64,000 nucleotides of DNA from positions 62,001 through 126,000 of the forward strand of contig NZ_JACHXD010000004.1 of assembly GCF_014191875.1 (NCBI RefSeq), given 5' to 3'. The notes beneath the pieces are model-generated. The model was given only the letters and a program-made list of their open reading frames with translations. It was not told where the DNA came from and searched no databases. The DNA comes from Pseudoduganella violacea. Its GTDB lineage: Bacteria; Pseudomonadota; Gammaproteobacteria; Burkholderiales; Burkholderiaceae_D. The position numbers and the translations under genes are program-made. Shown here piece by piece: positions 54,275 to 63,206 of this stretch (the stretch's first letter is position 1; every line of letters begins with the position of its first letter).

Positions 54275-56668
54275 CTACTGCGCCGGTGGTGCAACTCCCA
54301 GCAGCTCATCAAGGTGGCTGAGCGCCGCCTGCTCCTTGACCACCGCATGCAGCCACTGATGCAGCGGCATTTCGCCCCAGGCGGCAGCCTTTTCGGCCAG
54401 ATACAGCTCCGTCAAAGCCTTCTGAATTTGTTCGGGGCTGCCATCCAGGGTCAGATCATCCTTGCGCGCCGTCTTCAGCACCCAGTCGGTACTGCTTTGC
54501 GCACCGTTGGAGGCGTCGCGGATCGCACCCAGCACATACTTCTCCCAGGCTTCGCGGGTAAAGGCACCGGAAACCGCATGGCTACCGGCAACCAGGGCGC
54601 GATCCTGATCTCCCACCATGCGCACCACCGTCATCGAGGGGAAACGGGTTGCGGCACGCGCGCGGATTTCGGCGTAAATGCGGTCACGCGCGGGCATGCC
54701 GCGCGCCACGCGGAGCAGGTTTTCGCGTGTGGTATCGACCAGCACCAGCTTCTGCTCGATTTGCGGCCAAGCCGGGTCGGCGGCTTGCGCCAGGTAGAAG
54801 CTCATCAGATGTTCGGCCATGCGCACCAGCTTTTCGCTCGTCATTGTGCTCCGATTGGCCTCCAGCCAGCCGCGCCAATGGCGGCTGGCCTGATCGTTCA
54901 AATGCCCAGGCTCCGCACGCACGCGTTCTGACAGCATCAGATAAGCCTTTAGCGCGTTATAGACGTCTTCGGCCTTCGCCGTGCCGCCTTCCGTCGTCGC
55001 GCGCGCATTGTATTCATTCAGCTGCGCCTCCAGGCTGCCGGCAACAGGCTTGAGCAGAATCTCGCGCATGCCGGCGTAGTATTCGCCGCGCAGCTTGTGT
55101 TCCAGCGTATCGCCCTGATACAGGCCAAAACGCAGCGGCCATGGGCGCTTTTGGCGATAGTGCGTGAGCTGTTCTATCCGATCCTGCAATATCTCCAGCG
55201 CTTCCATACGCGCCTGCAGTTCCGGGCTGCGCGCTTGTAGCTGAAGCACTTTCTCCAGGTCGGCCTTGACATTCGCGGCCAATTGGCGGTTCGCCATATA
55301 TGCCCAGCTCCATCCCGCCAGCGCGGCGCCCAGTACAACCGCCGACGCCAGGAAGACGCCATAGCGCAGACGGATCTTGTTGCGGCTGGCATATTGCGTC
55401 ACCAGATAACGGTCTGCGAAGACCACCTTGCGGAACAGGTCCAGCATGAAGTAACCGCAGGAGCGGCTTTCCGCAGCTTGCTGCGAAGCCGGCAGCGACA
55501 GGCGGAAACGGCCGGCGATCTGCCGCGCCAAAAAGCTGTCTGGCGCGCCCTCCTGCAAAGCGCTGGTAAAGTAGAAGCCACGGAAAACAGGCTTGAACTG
55601 GAAGCGGTTATCCTCAAACAGCGCGCCGAGAAAAGCCCGCAGCGGCGCGCGCAACGCCGAGAACTCGTGCGGGAAGCCGAACACGCCAGGTGCGCGGCAA
55701 CCGGGCCGCTGCTGCGCCATGCTGCTGACGCTGAGCTCCTTCAAGCCTTCGTGCAACTCATCGAAAGCCTGGTCGAAGAATGGCAGGATGTCCTGGCTGG
55801 CGGATTTGCGCTTATACGGCATGGTGGCGCCCCAGATCCGCGCCCTATCGCCGGATTCGGACTGCGCAAAGAACTGTGTGAATCCCGCGATCAGGTCTGC
55901 CTTGGTGAACACCACATAGATCGGTGCGAATACTTCCAGCCGCTCGATCAGGTCCTGCACGCGGCGGCGCAGATTGCGCGCCAGGCGTTGTACCGCTTCC
56001 GGGTCGTCGCCGCGCAACTCGGCGATGCTGACGGCCAGCAGCACGCCGTTGACGGGCGCGCGTTTGCGGTACTTCTTGAGCAGGTCGAGAAAGCCCAGCC
56101 ACTCCTGGCGGTCTTCCTCGCCCGCCGCATAGCGTCCGGCCGTATCGAGCAAAATACCGTCAGTGCTGAAGAACCAATCGCAATTGCGCGTGCCGCCCGC
56201 CGTGGTAAACGCGCCACCTTCGGCCATCGGGAACTGCAGGCCGGAGCGAGCAATGGCGCTGCTCTTGCCCGCTCCCGGATTGCCAATCACCAGATACCAA
56301 GGCAACTCGTACAAGGCCTTGGCGCCGGTAGCAACGCCGATGCGCGAAGTCTTGATGATATGGATCGCATGCAGCAAGCCATTGCGCAGGGCGCCGGCCG
56401 CGCTGTTGTCCGGCGCGACGGCATCCGGCGCGGCCGCATCCTGCTCGATGGCCTGCTCCAGCTGCGCCACCTTGCGCATCGCCAGCCAGCGCCGCAGCCA
56501 GCGCACCAGCCAATACAGAACCACCCCGGCCAGCGTGGCGGCGATGGCCCAGATCAGGGCCAGCTCCAGCAGTTCAGCACCAAGATAACAGAACGCCGCC
56601 ATGGCTATAAAGCCAATGATAGTCAGGTGGCGCGAGTCGCTTAGGAAGGTCCAGATTCGTCGCATCAT
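54275..56668 (-). CDS. tssM: TssM/IcmF-like T6SS membrane protein, C-terminally short
   Basis: A 797-residue TssM-like protein. Two spans lie near the N-terminus (about 10-60), the P-loop GNPGAGKSS is at 129-137, DTAGRYAAGEEDRQEWLGFL and VVFTKADLIAGF belong to the GTPase-like domain, and a third span (SAVVLGAALAGWSWAYM) is near 440. The chain stops about 350 residues after that. Full-length TssM is typically 1100-1300 residues and its end binds TssJ, which is missing here. I chose the ATG at 56668; AAGG lies about 10 bases before it. No other tss genes are in the window, but an M15 gene is directly upstream. Confidence 0.78.
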   Translation of the reverse strand: MMRRIWTFLSDSRHLTIIGFIAMAAFCYLGAELLELALIWAIAATLAGVVLYWLVRWLRRWLAMRKVAQLEQAIEQDAAAPDAVAPDNSAAGALRNGLLHAIHIIKTSRIGVATGAKALYELPWYLVIGNPGAGKSSAIARSGLQFPMAEGGAFTTAGGTRNCDWFFSTDGILLDTAGRYAAGEEDRQEWLGFLDLLKKYRKRAPVNGVLLAVSIAELRGDDPEAVQRLARNLRRRVQDLIERLEVFAPIYVVFTKADLIAGFTQFFAQSESGDRARIWGATMPYKRKSASQDILPFFDQAFDELHEGLKELSVSSMAQQRPGCRAPGVFGFPHEFSALRAPLRAFLGALFEDNRFQFKPVFRGFYFTSALQEGAPDSFLARQIAGRFRLSLPASQQAAESRSCGYFMLDLFRKVVFADRYLVTQYASRNKIRLRYGVFLASAVVLGAALAGWSWAYMANRQLAANVKADLEKVLQLQARSPELQARMEALEILQDRIEQLTHYRQKRPWPLRFGLYQGDTLEHKLRGEYYAGMREILLKPVAGSLEAQLNEYNARATTEGGTAKAEDVYNALKAYLMLSERVRAEPGHLNDQASRHWRGWLEANRSTMTSEKLVRMAEHLMSFYLAQAADPAWPQIEQKLVLVDTTRENLLRVARGMPARDRIYAEIRARAATRFPSMTVVRMVGDQDRALVAGSHAVSGAFTREAWEKYVLGAIRDASNGAQSSTDWVLKTARKDDLTLDGSPEQIQKALTELYLAEKAAAWGEMPLHQWLHAVVKEQAALSHLDELLGVAPPAQ

Positions 56669-56752
56669 GGCAGGCCGCCTTATGAGCAATGGTTGGCAGA
56701 CCCGATCCATAGTGCCAGCAATCACCATGCACATCCTTGCGCAAAAGCAAGT

Positions 56753-57490
56753 TCAGCGGCGCGCGCGGCGCAATTCGACGTGGCCGAAATCCATCATGGT
56801 CCAACGCCCGCCCCAGGTCAGGCCCAGCGCTTCGGCCGTTTCGCCATACAGCTGATAGCCGCGCATGGCCCATGGATCTTTTTCGGAGATCAGCAACTTG
56901 CCTTCGCGCAGAAAGGCGCAGTCGGAAGCCAAACCATATTGGTGATAGCTCTGGAAGGCGCGCGCATTGGTCACATGCGGACCAGCTGCCGCCAATTGAT
57001 TCTGGCGCTCAGGACTGCGGTAGCCTTCCAGCAGCACCATTTCATAGCCATGCTTTTCGCGCATGATGCGGAACACCAGCAGCAGGCGTTGCGCAAACTC
57101 CGCATCCAGCAACTGCCAGTTGCGGCTTGCTCCCGCGAGCTGGGGTCGCACCAGTTCCACCTCGGCCGTGGTGAACATGGCGGGCGGCAGTGGCTGCGGC
57201 GGCACCAGCTGCTCGCCTTTCAACAAGGCCTCGATCTGAATGTTGACGCTTCTTCCCTGCTCCTCAAAGCCGGGCAGCGTAACGCGTCCGCCCGCCGTCA
57301 GCGCCAGCAAAGGCGGCAGGCAAACCGCAAGCATCAGTCCCGCGACCAGCAAAGCATGCCGGCCGACGGGAAGACGGATGCGCAGACGGCCCGCCACATC
57401 GGCAAGCGCCGTCCGGTTGTGCGGGAACATCAGCATCCACGCCACAAAGCACACGCAGAAGAAGGACAGAAAAAGCAAAACGGGAACCAT
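56753..57490 (-). CDS. membrane-anchored M15-family peptidase, TagX-like
   Basis: A 245-residue protein with two N-terminal hydrophobic segments (about 1-20 and 45-65) and a periplasmic M15/VanY domain. The metal motif is SYHQYGLASDCAF (H-x6-D) and the second ligand MDFGHVELRR. Its arrangement resembles TagX, an L,D-endopeptidase needed for type VI secretion in Acinetobacter, and it lies 84 bp upstream of the short tssM. I chose the ATG at 57490 because GGAG lies 6 bases before it; longer starts at 57502 and 57562 are possible. It may open the cell wall for the membrane complex. Confidence 0.72.
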   Translation of the reverse strand: MVPVLLFLSFFCVCFVAWMLMFPHNRTALADVAGRLRIRLPVGRHALLVAGLMLAVCLPPLLALTAGGRVTLPGFEEQGRSVNIQIEALLKGEQLVPPQPLPPAMFTTAEVELVRPQLAGASRNWQLLDAEFAQRLLLVFRIMREKHGYEMVLLEGYRSPERQNQLAAAGPHVTNARAFQSYHQYGLASDCAFLREGKLLISEKDPWAMRGYQLYGETAEALGLTWGGRWTMMDFGHVELRRARR

Positions 57491-57615
57491 GGTGCGCTCC
57501 ATCAAAACAGGGCTGCGGCTCAGACCACACACTGCATCGTGTGCGCTGCGCAGATGCTTCATGGTAGGCGGCGCGGATTTCTCCGTTCAACGCTGGATCA
57601 AAATGGAGGTGTATT

Positions 57616-57915
57616 TTGGAGCAGCCGAATCAAGCTACGCCACAAAGCATGCCGGGAGATTCTCAACGCCTGGCCGCGCTCACGCTTGCCGGCGCCACGG
57701 TTGCGGTGCTGATCTGGCTTCTCAGCGCCATCATCGCCGATTATCGTGATAACAGTCAGGATGAGGGCAGCGCCTTTCCGCAAGATGAGCGCGAAAGGCA
57801 GGCGGAGATCGCGGCCAGCGATATGCAGCGCAAGGCCAGGGCGATCGTGGATGCGCCGCTGCAGTCCCTTAGCCGCGGCGCGGCCAGGCAGCCAAAGGAA
57901 AGGCAGCGCGACTAA
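57616..57915 (+). CDS. small single-span membrane protein, unknown
   Basis: A 99-residue protein with a TTG start at 57616, placed five bases after GGAGGT, a near-ideal ribosome site. Residues 1-20 are polar, a span follows at about 21-41 (LTLAGATVAVLIWLLSAI), and the rest is highly charged (QDERERQAEIAA, MQRKARAIVD) and probably helical. It is divergent from the M15 gene and its stop overlaps that of the alpha/beta hydrolase on the other strand. No family recognised. It may belong to the T6SS-like fragment. Confidence 0.6.
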   Translation: MEQPNQATPQSMPGDSQRLAALTLAGATVAVLIWLLSAIIADYRDNSQDEGSAFPQDERERQAEIAASDMQRKARAIVDAPLQSLSRGAARQPKERQRD

Positions 57916-58673
57916 AGCTCGCGCAGGAAGCCGCGTATCGATTCCAGTAACGTCTCCGGCTGTTCCAGATGTGGACTGTGGCCGCAGTTTTCCAGCATCA
58001 GCTTGCGCGCTCCCGGCACGGCGCCGGCAATCGCATCCACCTGGGCTTCGGTGCCATACTGGTCTTCCGTTCCCTGCACAACCAAGGTGGGAACGGCGAT
58101 GGATGGCAGCAGATACTCGATATTCCAATGTTTGAAGCCCGGCAGCAGCCAGGTGTCGGCCCAGGCCATGTAAATCTGTTCCGCCTTCTCGCCGTGATAA
58201 CGCTCCAGCGCCATCAACAGACCTGGATTGAAGGACTCCTTCGCGGCACGCACGCCTTGCACCGTAAGGTCCTCAACAAAGACGTGAGCCGCTTCGGTGA
58301 TGACACCACGCAGACCGGAAGGATTGCCGGCCGCATGTATCAGCGCGATGCTGCCGCCGTCAGAATGGCCTATCACGATATATTCGCGGCCCGGCATCAG
58401 GCGCTCTAGCACCTGCGGCAGTTCGGCCAACGCATAGTCATGCAGATAATGGATGCTGCGCACCCGGCGCAAGGCGCTGGACCGTCCATAGCCTTCGCGC
58501 TCATAAACCAGGCCCGAACAGCCGGTGGCCTGGCATAAGCGCTGCGGGAATCCCTTCCACAATGCGATGCTGCCCAACCCCTCATGCAGGAAAACCAGGC
58601 AGGGCTTGCCCGCCTCGCCATCGATCATTTCATAACTCAGATCAAGCCCGCCACCCAGCTTCAACACCGGCAT
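57912..58673 (-). CDS. alpha/beta-fold hydrolase
   Basis: A 253-residue hydrolase. LVFLHEGLGSIALWKGFP is the HG-type oxyanion region with HE in place of HG, the nucleophile elbow is IGHSDGGS (Ser about 112), the acid is in VQGTEDQYGT and the His in NCGHSPHLEQP, so the triad is complete. I chose the ATG at 58673 (MPVLKLGGGLDL) because AGGAG lies 8 bases before it; the longer frame upstream is poor. Esterase or C-C hydrolase of unknown substrate. It is divergent from DUF5694. Confidence 0.85.
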   Translation of the reverse strand: MPVLKLGGGLDLSYEMIDGEAGKPCLVFLHEGLGSIALWKGFPQRLCQATGCSGLVYEREGYGRSSALRRVRSIHYLHDYALAELPQVLERLMPGREYIVIGHSDGGSIALIHAAGNPSGLRGVITEAAHVFVEDLTVQGVRAAKESFNPGLLMALERYHGEKAEQIYMAWADTWLLPGFKHWNIEYLLPSIAVPTLVVQGTEDQYGTEAQVDAIAGAVPGARKLMLENCGHSPHLEQPETLLESIRGFLREL

Positions 58674-58739
58674 GCTTCCACTCCTTAAGATTAGATGAAG
58701 CCAACGATGATTGATCATAGCATTTTGAAACCACAGCCC

Positions 58740-58745
58740 TATAAT
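58740..58745 (+). promoter_or_regulatory. -10 box for the DUF5694 gene
   Basis: A perfect TATAAT at 58740-58745, 42 bp before the DUF5694 start. TAGCAT 16 bp before it is a poor -35, so an activator or extended -10 contacts may be needed. It lies in the 113-bp gap from the divergent hydrolase. Confidence 0.45.
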
Positions 58746-58786
58746 CGGTCTTTCGAATATCCCAACAAGAACGAGGAGTCCGAAAC

Positions 58787-59650
58787 ATGCCATACCGTTT
58801 TAATAGTTACCTGATCGGCATTGCCGCGCTGTGCGCAAGCGCGCTGGCCCAAGGCCAGGAGATCAAACTGCTGCGCGACAGGACGGAAGCCGAGCGCCCC
58901 GCCATCATGTTCGTCGGCTCGCCGCATCTGGCCAACCATAACCGCGACGTCATCACCACCACCGTGCCCGACGTCCTGACACCCGAGCGCCAGGCTGAAA
59001 TCGCCGACGTGGTGGCGGCGCTGGTCCGCTTCAAGCCGACCAAGATCGCGGTTGAACTGGCGACCGAAAAACAGGCCGAGCTGCATCAGCGCTACACCGG
59101 CATGCTCTCGGGCGGCTACACCCTGAGCCGGAACGAAATGGATCAATTTGGCATGCGCATCGCCGCCGCCAATAAGCTGCCGACGATGTACGCGGTGGAC
59201 TGGAACAAGATGCCACCGGGGCAGATGAGCGATCTGGATTATCAGGTTTGGGCCAAGGCGAACGGCATGGGAGAGCGGCTGGCCGCCATGACGGCGACCT
59301 CCCCGCTCAACGACGCGTTGATGAAGACCACGCCGGTAGCCAGCTGGCTGATTGAGAACAATGCCTCGGAAAAGCTGGCGGCCCGCCACCGCCGCTACTT
59401 CGATTATGCGATGCTGGGCAATGAAGAAGCGAAACCTGGCGCCAACTGGGTCGCCAGCTGGTATGGCCGCAACCTGAAAATTTTCGGCAATCTGGTGAAG
59501 CTTGCCGACAGTCCGAAGGATCGCATCCTGGTGATTTATGGCTCGGGCCACATTCCCTTGCTGCGCGAATTTGCGGTGCAGTCGGGCGCCTTCACCGACG
59601 TCGATCCCATGCCGCTGCTGCGCGAGGCGGCAAACGCCAAGCGCAATTGA
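58787..59650 (+). CDS. DUF5694 (TraB/EreA-like) secreted protein
   Basis: A 287-residue protein with a signal peptide (about 1-23, ending AQGQ). The body has MFVGSPHLAN near the start, RFKPTKIAVELATEKQ and VIYGSGHIPLLREF near the end. These match DUF5694, which belongs to the TraB/EreA/TIKI clan, whose GxxH and E residues form a metal site in active members. Activity is inferred and the substrate unknown. A clean AGGAG precedes its ATG. It converges on the DUF748 gene 19 bp later. Confidence 0.8.
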   Translation: MPYRFNSYLIGIAALCASALAQGQEIKLLRDRTEAERPAIMFVGSPHLANHNRDVITTTVPDVLTPERQAEIADVVAALVRFKPTKIAVELATEKQAELHQRYTGMLSGGYTLSRNEMDQFGMRIAAANKLPTMYAVDWNKMPPGQMSDLDYQVWAKANGMGERLAAMTATSPLNDALMKTTPVASWLIENNASEKLAARHRRYFDYAMLGNEEAKPGANWVASWYGRNLKIFGNLVKLADSPKDRILVIYGSGHIPLLREFAVQSGAFTDVDPMPLLREAANAKRN

Positions 59651-59668
59651 GCGCAGTTAAGCGCTCCG

Positions 59669-62600
59669 TCAGCGCAGCGAAAAATCAACGCGGGTGGACT
59701 GGGCTTTCTCGCCGCCCGCGTCTTTCTGCACCGCCTTGGCGGCGACGATGAAGAGGCGTTCGGCCGGCACCTGGCCGGTCTTGGTCAGCCAATCCTTGGC
59801 CGCCTGCGCGCGGCGGTTGCCCAGTGCGACCAAATCCTCTTCCTCGACCTTGGTATGGGACAGCATCAGTCTTTCCATCTCTGCCTGCGGCAGCGACTTT
59901 TGCAGGCCGAGCGCGTTGCGCGGCTTGTCAAACTTCTCTTCCTTATAGGCGCGCGTCAGCAGGGCCAGGCGCTCTTCCGCCTTCACCGTCACGCTGTCCG
60001 GCAAAACTTCGCCGCGCGCCTGCATATCCTTGGCTTTCAAGGCGCGCAGCTTGCGATCAATGGACAGCAGCTTGAGCGCTTCCATATCCATCGCTGGATC
60101 GTAGCGGCCAGTAATTTCCAGCTTCAGGCCGGGACGTTCGCCCAGGGCGCGCGCCAGCGGCTTGAGCTTCTCCTCGCCCGCCGCCGGGATCTGGGCGCGG
60201 CCCGGATCGAAGGCCAGCATGGACAGCTCTTCGGCGCTGCCGCCACCGAACAGGGAACTGATCAAGGTGAACGGCGCCGTCACCGTTTTCACGATGGCGT
60301 TGCCGATGATCTTCAGGATGATGCCGCCGATGGAGAATTCGGGATCGTCGATCGAACCACCGATCGGCACATTGATGTCGATCACGCCATTACGGTCGCT
60401 CAGCAGCGCCACGGCCAGGCCGACCGGCAGCTTGGTCACATCGGGATTGCTGTTTTCGCGGCCGAAGGTCAGCTGCTCCAGGATCAGGCGGTTGCTGGAT
60501 TTGAGCTGGCGGTTTTCGATGTTGTAGCCCACCTCGAAGGACATCTTGCCCTTCTCGATGCCATAGCCCACATACTTGTCCGAATAGGCCGACAGCGAAG
60601 CCAGTTCGATGCCGCGCACCTCGGCCTTCACGTCCAACGACAGGTCGCGCTTAAGCGGGTTGACGCGGCCGCCGATAACCAGCGGCGCATTGTTCACCAC
60701 ACCGCGCAGATCGACATTGGCGCTGCTGTTCGCATCCGACGACAGGCCCGACACCGTGCCGCCCAGATCATTCAGATTGGCCGTGTAGTTTGGCTTGATG
60801 AAGTTATCGGTGAAGCGCACCCGCCCGCCCGATAGCACCAGCTTGCCGACGCGCACAGGCGGCAGCGGTTGCGCGGCTTCCTTCCGCACCGGCTTGGCCT
60901 CGGCCACGGCCGGCGTCTTGGGCGCATTAGCCTTGGCTTTCGTGTGCGAGGACGGATCGGCCTCGGTCAGGCTTTTGGCTTCACCGTCCTTGTCGCGCAT
61001 GATGTCCTGCACGTTGATGCGGCCGGAAGGATCGATGATGATGCGCGCAAAGAAGTCGCTCAGGCCGACCTTGTCGATATTCAAGGCAAACGGCTGCAGG
61101 CGCACGTCCACGCCGCCGAAGGTCAGCGCTTTCCAGCGCAGGAAGTCGTTGGAGCTGGCCTTGTCGACAGTGGCCAGGTTGGTCACGCTGGCATCGCCCT
61201 TGAAGCCGCCCTTCATGGCGCCGTCGCTGCCGGTTTCCAGCAGCAGCTTGCCCTTGGTGGACACGTCGGCATGCACCAGGCGCAGGTTCACGTAATCGGT
61301 GACATAGGGCTGCAGCGGCAGGATGCCAAGATCCTTCACTTCCACCGCCAGTTCGGTACTGAACGGCGCCAGCACGAAGCTGCCGTTCAGGGCCAGGCGG
61401 CCATCGTTGTTCACGGTGGTTTTCAGGTCCACTTTGATGCGCGAGCCGGGCGCGGTGGAAATATCCTGCAGATCGAGGGACAGCGGCGCGACGGCAATTT
61501 GCAGCGGCTTGGCGTGGGCATTGTCCACCAGGCGCGTGGTCCAGTTGTCGATGCCGAGACGGGCAATCGTCAGCACGTAGGAACCTTCGTCCTTCGGTGC
61601 AGCACTTTTTGGCTGCGGCGCGGGAGCAGCGGCGCGGGGCTTGTCGAAGTTGACGTCAATCCCGGCGCTGTCGGATACGATTTCGCCGATGCTGACAGTC
61701 TGCTTGCCGGTTTCGACAGCGATGTCGCGCAGCGCCAGCGCGAACTTGTCCACGGCCACACGCATCGGCTCATGCGGCGCTTCGTGGGTATAGCGCAGCG
61801 TGGTGTTGCGGAACTCCAGCGTTTTCAGCGCGTAGTGCGAACCGGACGAATTTTTCTCGGCCTTGGCAGGTACTTTGGTGGATGCCGGCGCAAGGGGCTG
61901 CGGCTGCTCCGGCGCGAACATGCGCGCCACATTCAGCTGGCCCTTGCCGTCGCTGACCACATTCGCTTCCAGCCCGTCCACGATCAGGCTCTCGAAGTCG
62001 AAACGGCCGCCGAATACATCGATCTTGCCCAGCTTGGCCACCAACTCCTTGGCTTTCAGCGCGGGCTTGCCGTCGGCCTGGGTCAGCTCCACCGATTGCG
62101 CTTTCGCTTCGCCGCCCAGCACCAGCGCAGGGCCGCCCTCTTTCGGCTGGCGGAAGCTGGCGTGCAGTTGCGCATCAAGACGGCCGCTTGGCATGCGGAA
62201 GGCCAGCTTGGTCGGCAAATAGGCCAGATAGCGCGGTACGTCCAGATTATCCAGCTTCAGCTCAAACACCACTTCCTTGGTGTCGGCGAAGGGACGCAGC
62301 TTGCCGTTCAGGTGCAGCGGCGCGCCATTGACGACGGCGCTGAACAGCGGCTCCACAAACAGCTGCACGTCGGTCGGCATGGACGAGACGAATGGAATGC
62401 CCAGTTTCAGGCCTTCGATCTTATGACTGCTGCCGGCCGGCTTATCCTCGAAGGCGATGCCGCCCTCCTCGATCTGGATATTGTTGACCGAGAAGCGCGC
62501 CGGTTCCGGCGAAGGCGGCTGGCTGGCGATCAGCTCAATGATGTCGTCGATGCTGTAATGGTTGGCATCCTTGCGCACCAGATGCACATAGGGCTTGCTC

Positions 62601-62923
62601 AGACGGACTTCCTGCACCACGGGCGCAAGGCGCAGCAGGGACTGGCCGGACAGGTCCACGGCCAACCGGTCGAAGCTGGCGAAAACAGCGTCGCCCTGCG
62701 GCTCCATCATCTTCAAGCCATGCACCGTCAGCGCCAGCGTAAAGGGATTGAGTTCGACCTTTTCAATGGTGAGCTGGCGATGCAGGATATCGGCCGCCTT
62801 TTGCTGCGCCTGCGATTTGATCAGGGCCGGCAAAGCCAGAAAGCCCAGCGCCGCATACAGCAGCACCAGACCGGCAAGAACAAGAACGGCGCGCAGCGCG
62901 CGCTTCAGCCATTTGTTTTTCAT
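59669..62923 (-). CDS. DUF748 (AsmA-clan) envelope protein with C-terminal domain
   Basis: A 1084-residue protein of the AsmA-like/DUF748 family. One span lies at the N-terminus (about 9-30, LVLAGLVLLYAALGFLALP), followed by a long beta-rich periplasmic region, including repeats with VRLSKPYVHLVRKD and RINVQDIMRDKDGE, and a glycine/serine-poor end. The final 150 residues carry an OmpA-type fold (MLAFDPGRAQIPAAGEEKL, LEITGRYDPAMD). AsmA-clan members bridge membranes and carry phospholipid; here the OmpA-like end suggests peptidoglycan contact. Known from the family only. Confidence 0.83.
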   Translation of the reverse strand: MKNKWLKRALRAVLVLAGLVLLYAALGFLALPALIKSQAQQKAADILHRQLTIEKVELNPFTLALTVHGLKMMEPQGDAVFASFDRLAVDLSGQSLLRLAPVVQEVRLSKPYVHLVRKDANHYSIDDIIELIASQPPSPEPARFSVNNIQIEEGGIAFEDKPAGSSHKIEGLKLGIPFVSSMPTDVQLFVEPLFSAVVNGAPLHLNGKLRPFADTKEVVFELKLDNLDVPRYLAYLPTKLAFRMPSGRLDAQLHASFRQPKEGGPALVLGGEAKAQSVELTQADGKPALKAKELVAKLGKIDVFGGRFDFESLIVDGLEANVVSDGKGQLNVARMFAPEQPQPLAPASTKVPAKAEKNSSGSHYALKTLEFRNTTLRYTHEAPHEPMRVAVDKFALALRDIAVETGKQTVSIGEIVSDSAGIDVNFDKPRAAAPAPQPKSAAPKDEGSYVLTIARLGIDNWTTRLVDNAHAKPLQIAVAPLSLDLQDISTAPGSRIKVDLKTTVNNDGRLALNGSFVLAPFSTELAVEVKDLGILPLQPYVTDYVNLRLVHADVSTKGKLLLETGSDGAMKGGFKGDASVTNLATVDKASSNDFLRWKALTFGGVDVRLQPFALNIDKVGLSDFFARIIIDPSGRINVQDIMRDKDGEAKSLTEADPSSHTKAKANAPKTPAVAEAKPVRKEAAQPLPPVRVGKLVLSGGRVRFTDNFIKPNYTANLNDLGGTVSGLSSDANSSANVDLRGVVNNAPLVIGGRVNPLKRDLSLDVKAEVRGIELASLSAYSDKYVGYGIEKGKMSFEVGYNIENRQLKSSNRLILEQLTFGRENSNPDVTKLPVGLAVALLSDRNGVIDINVPIGGSIDDPEFSIGGIILKIIGNAIVKTVTAPFTLISSLFGGGSAEELSMLAFDPGRAQIPAAGEEKLKPLARALGERPGLKLEITGRYDPAMDMEALKLLSIDRKLRALKAKDMQARGEVLPDSVTVKAEERLALLTRAYKEEKFDKPRNALGLQKSLPQAEMERLMLSHTKVEEEDLVALGNRRAQAAKDWLTKTGQVPAERLFIVAAKAVQKDAGGEKAQSTRVDFSLR

Positions 62924-63005
62924 CGCAGTCGGAACTTATCAGCAGAAGTAGCAGGATTATTACGAATATACCTAAGCTGCTAGCTTCTGAATAGTTGGCA
63001 AAAGA

Positions 63006-63039
63006 AAAAGGGGGTTACGATCACTCGTAACCCCCTTTT
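63006..63039 (-). terminator. strong Rho-independent terminator of tRNA-Asn
   Basis: Perfect 15-bp stem 63006-63020 with 63025-63039 (AAAAGGGGGTTACGA against TCGTAACCCCCTTTT), loop of four. On the minus strand the stem is followed by a T-run (TTTTTCTTTT), directly after the tRNA end at 63046. The stem's A/T ends would also let it act on the other strand. Confidence 0.85.
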
Positions 63040-63045
63040 GTATTC

Positions 63046-63121
63046 TGGCTCCCCGACCTGGACTCGAACCAGGGACCTGCGGATTAACAGTCCGTCGCTC
63101 TACCGACTGAGCTATCAGGGA
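63046..63121 (-). tRNA. tRNA-Asn (GTT)
   Basis: A 76-base tRNA gene on the minus strand, with CCA encoded (complement TGG at 63046-63048). The acceptor stem pairs TCCCTGA with TCGGGGA, the D-loop region has AGCTCAGTCGGTAGAGC, the anticodon loop is CTGTTAA with anticodon GTT (Asn), and the T-loop is GGTTCGAGTCC. No integrase or flanking direct repeat is seen, so it is not an apparent integration site. A strong terminator follows 6 bp downstream. Confidence 0.97.
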
Positions 63122-63206
63122 AAAGAGGCCGCATTATATACGGCTCGCCGCAGTCTGCAAACAATTTTTTGAAACATCGGCTGAAATCTTTTCATTTTCG
63201 CCAGAC

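Noticed and set aside
59648..59667. GAGCGC/GCGCTC hairpin between DUF5694 and DUF748
   Set aside because: Only a 6-bp stem without a T-tract; could occur by chance in this composition.
60869..62983. Long open frame (704 codons) opposite the DUF748 gene
   Set aside because: Shadow of the real gene; no recognisable motif or ribosome site.
63046..63121. tRNA-Asn as an integration site for a mobile element
   Set aside because: No integrase, no direct repeat of the tRNA end and no foreign gene block next to it within the window.
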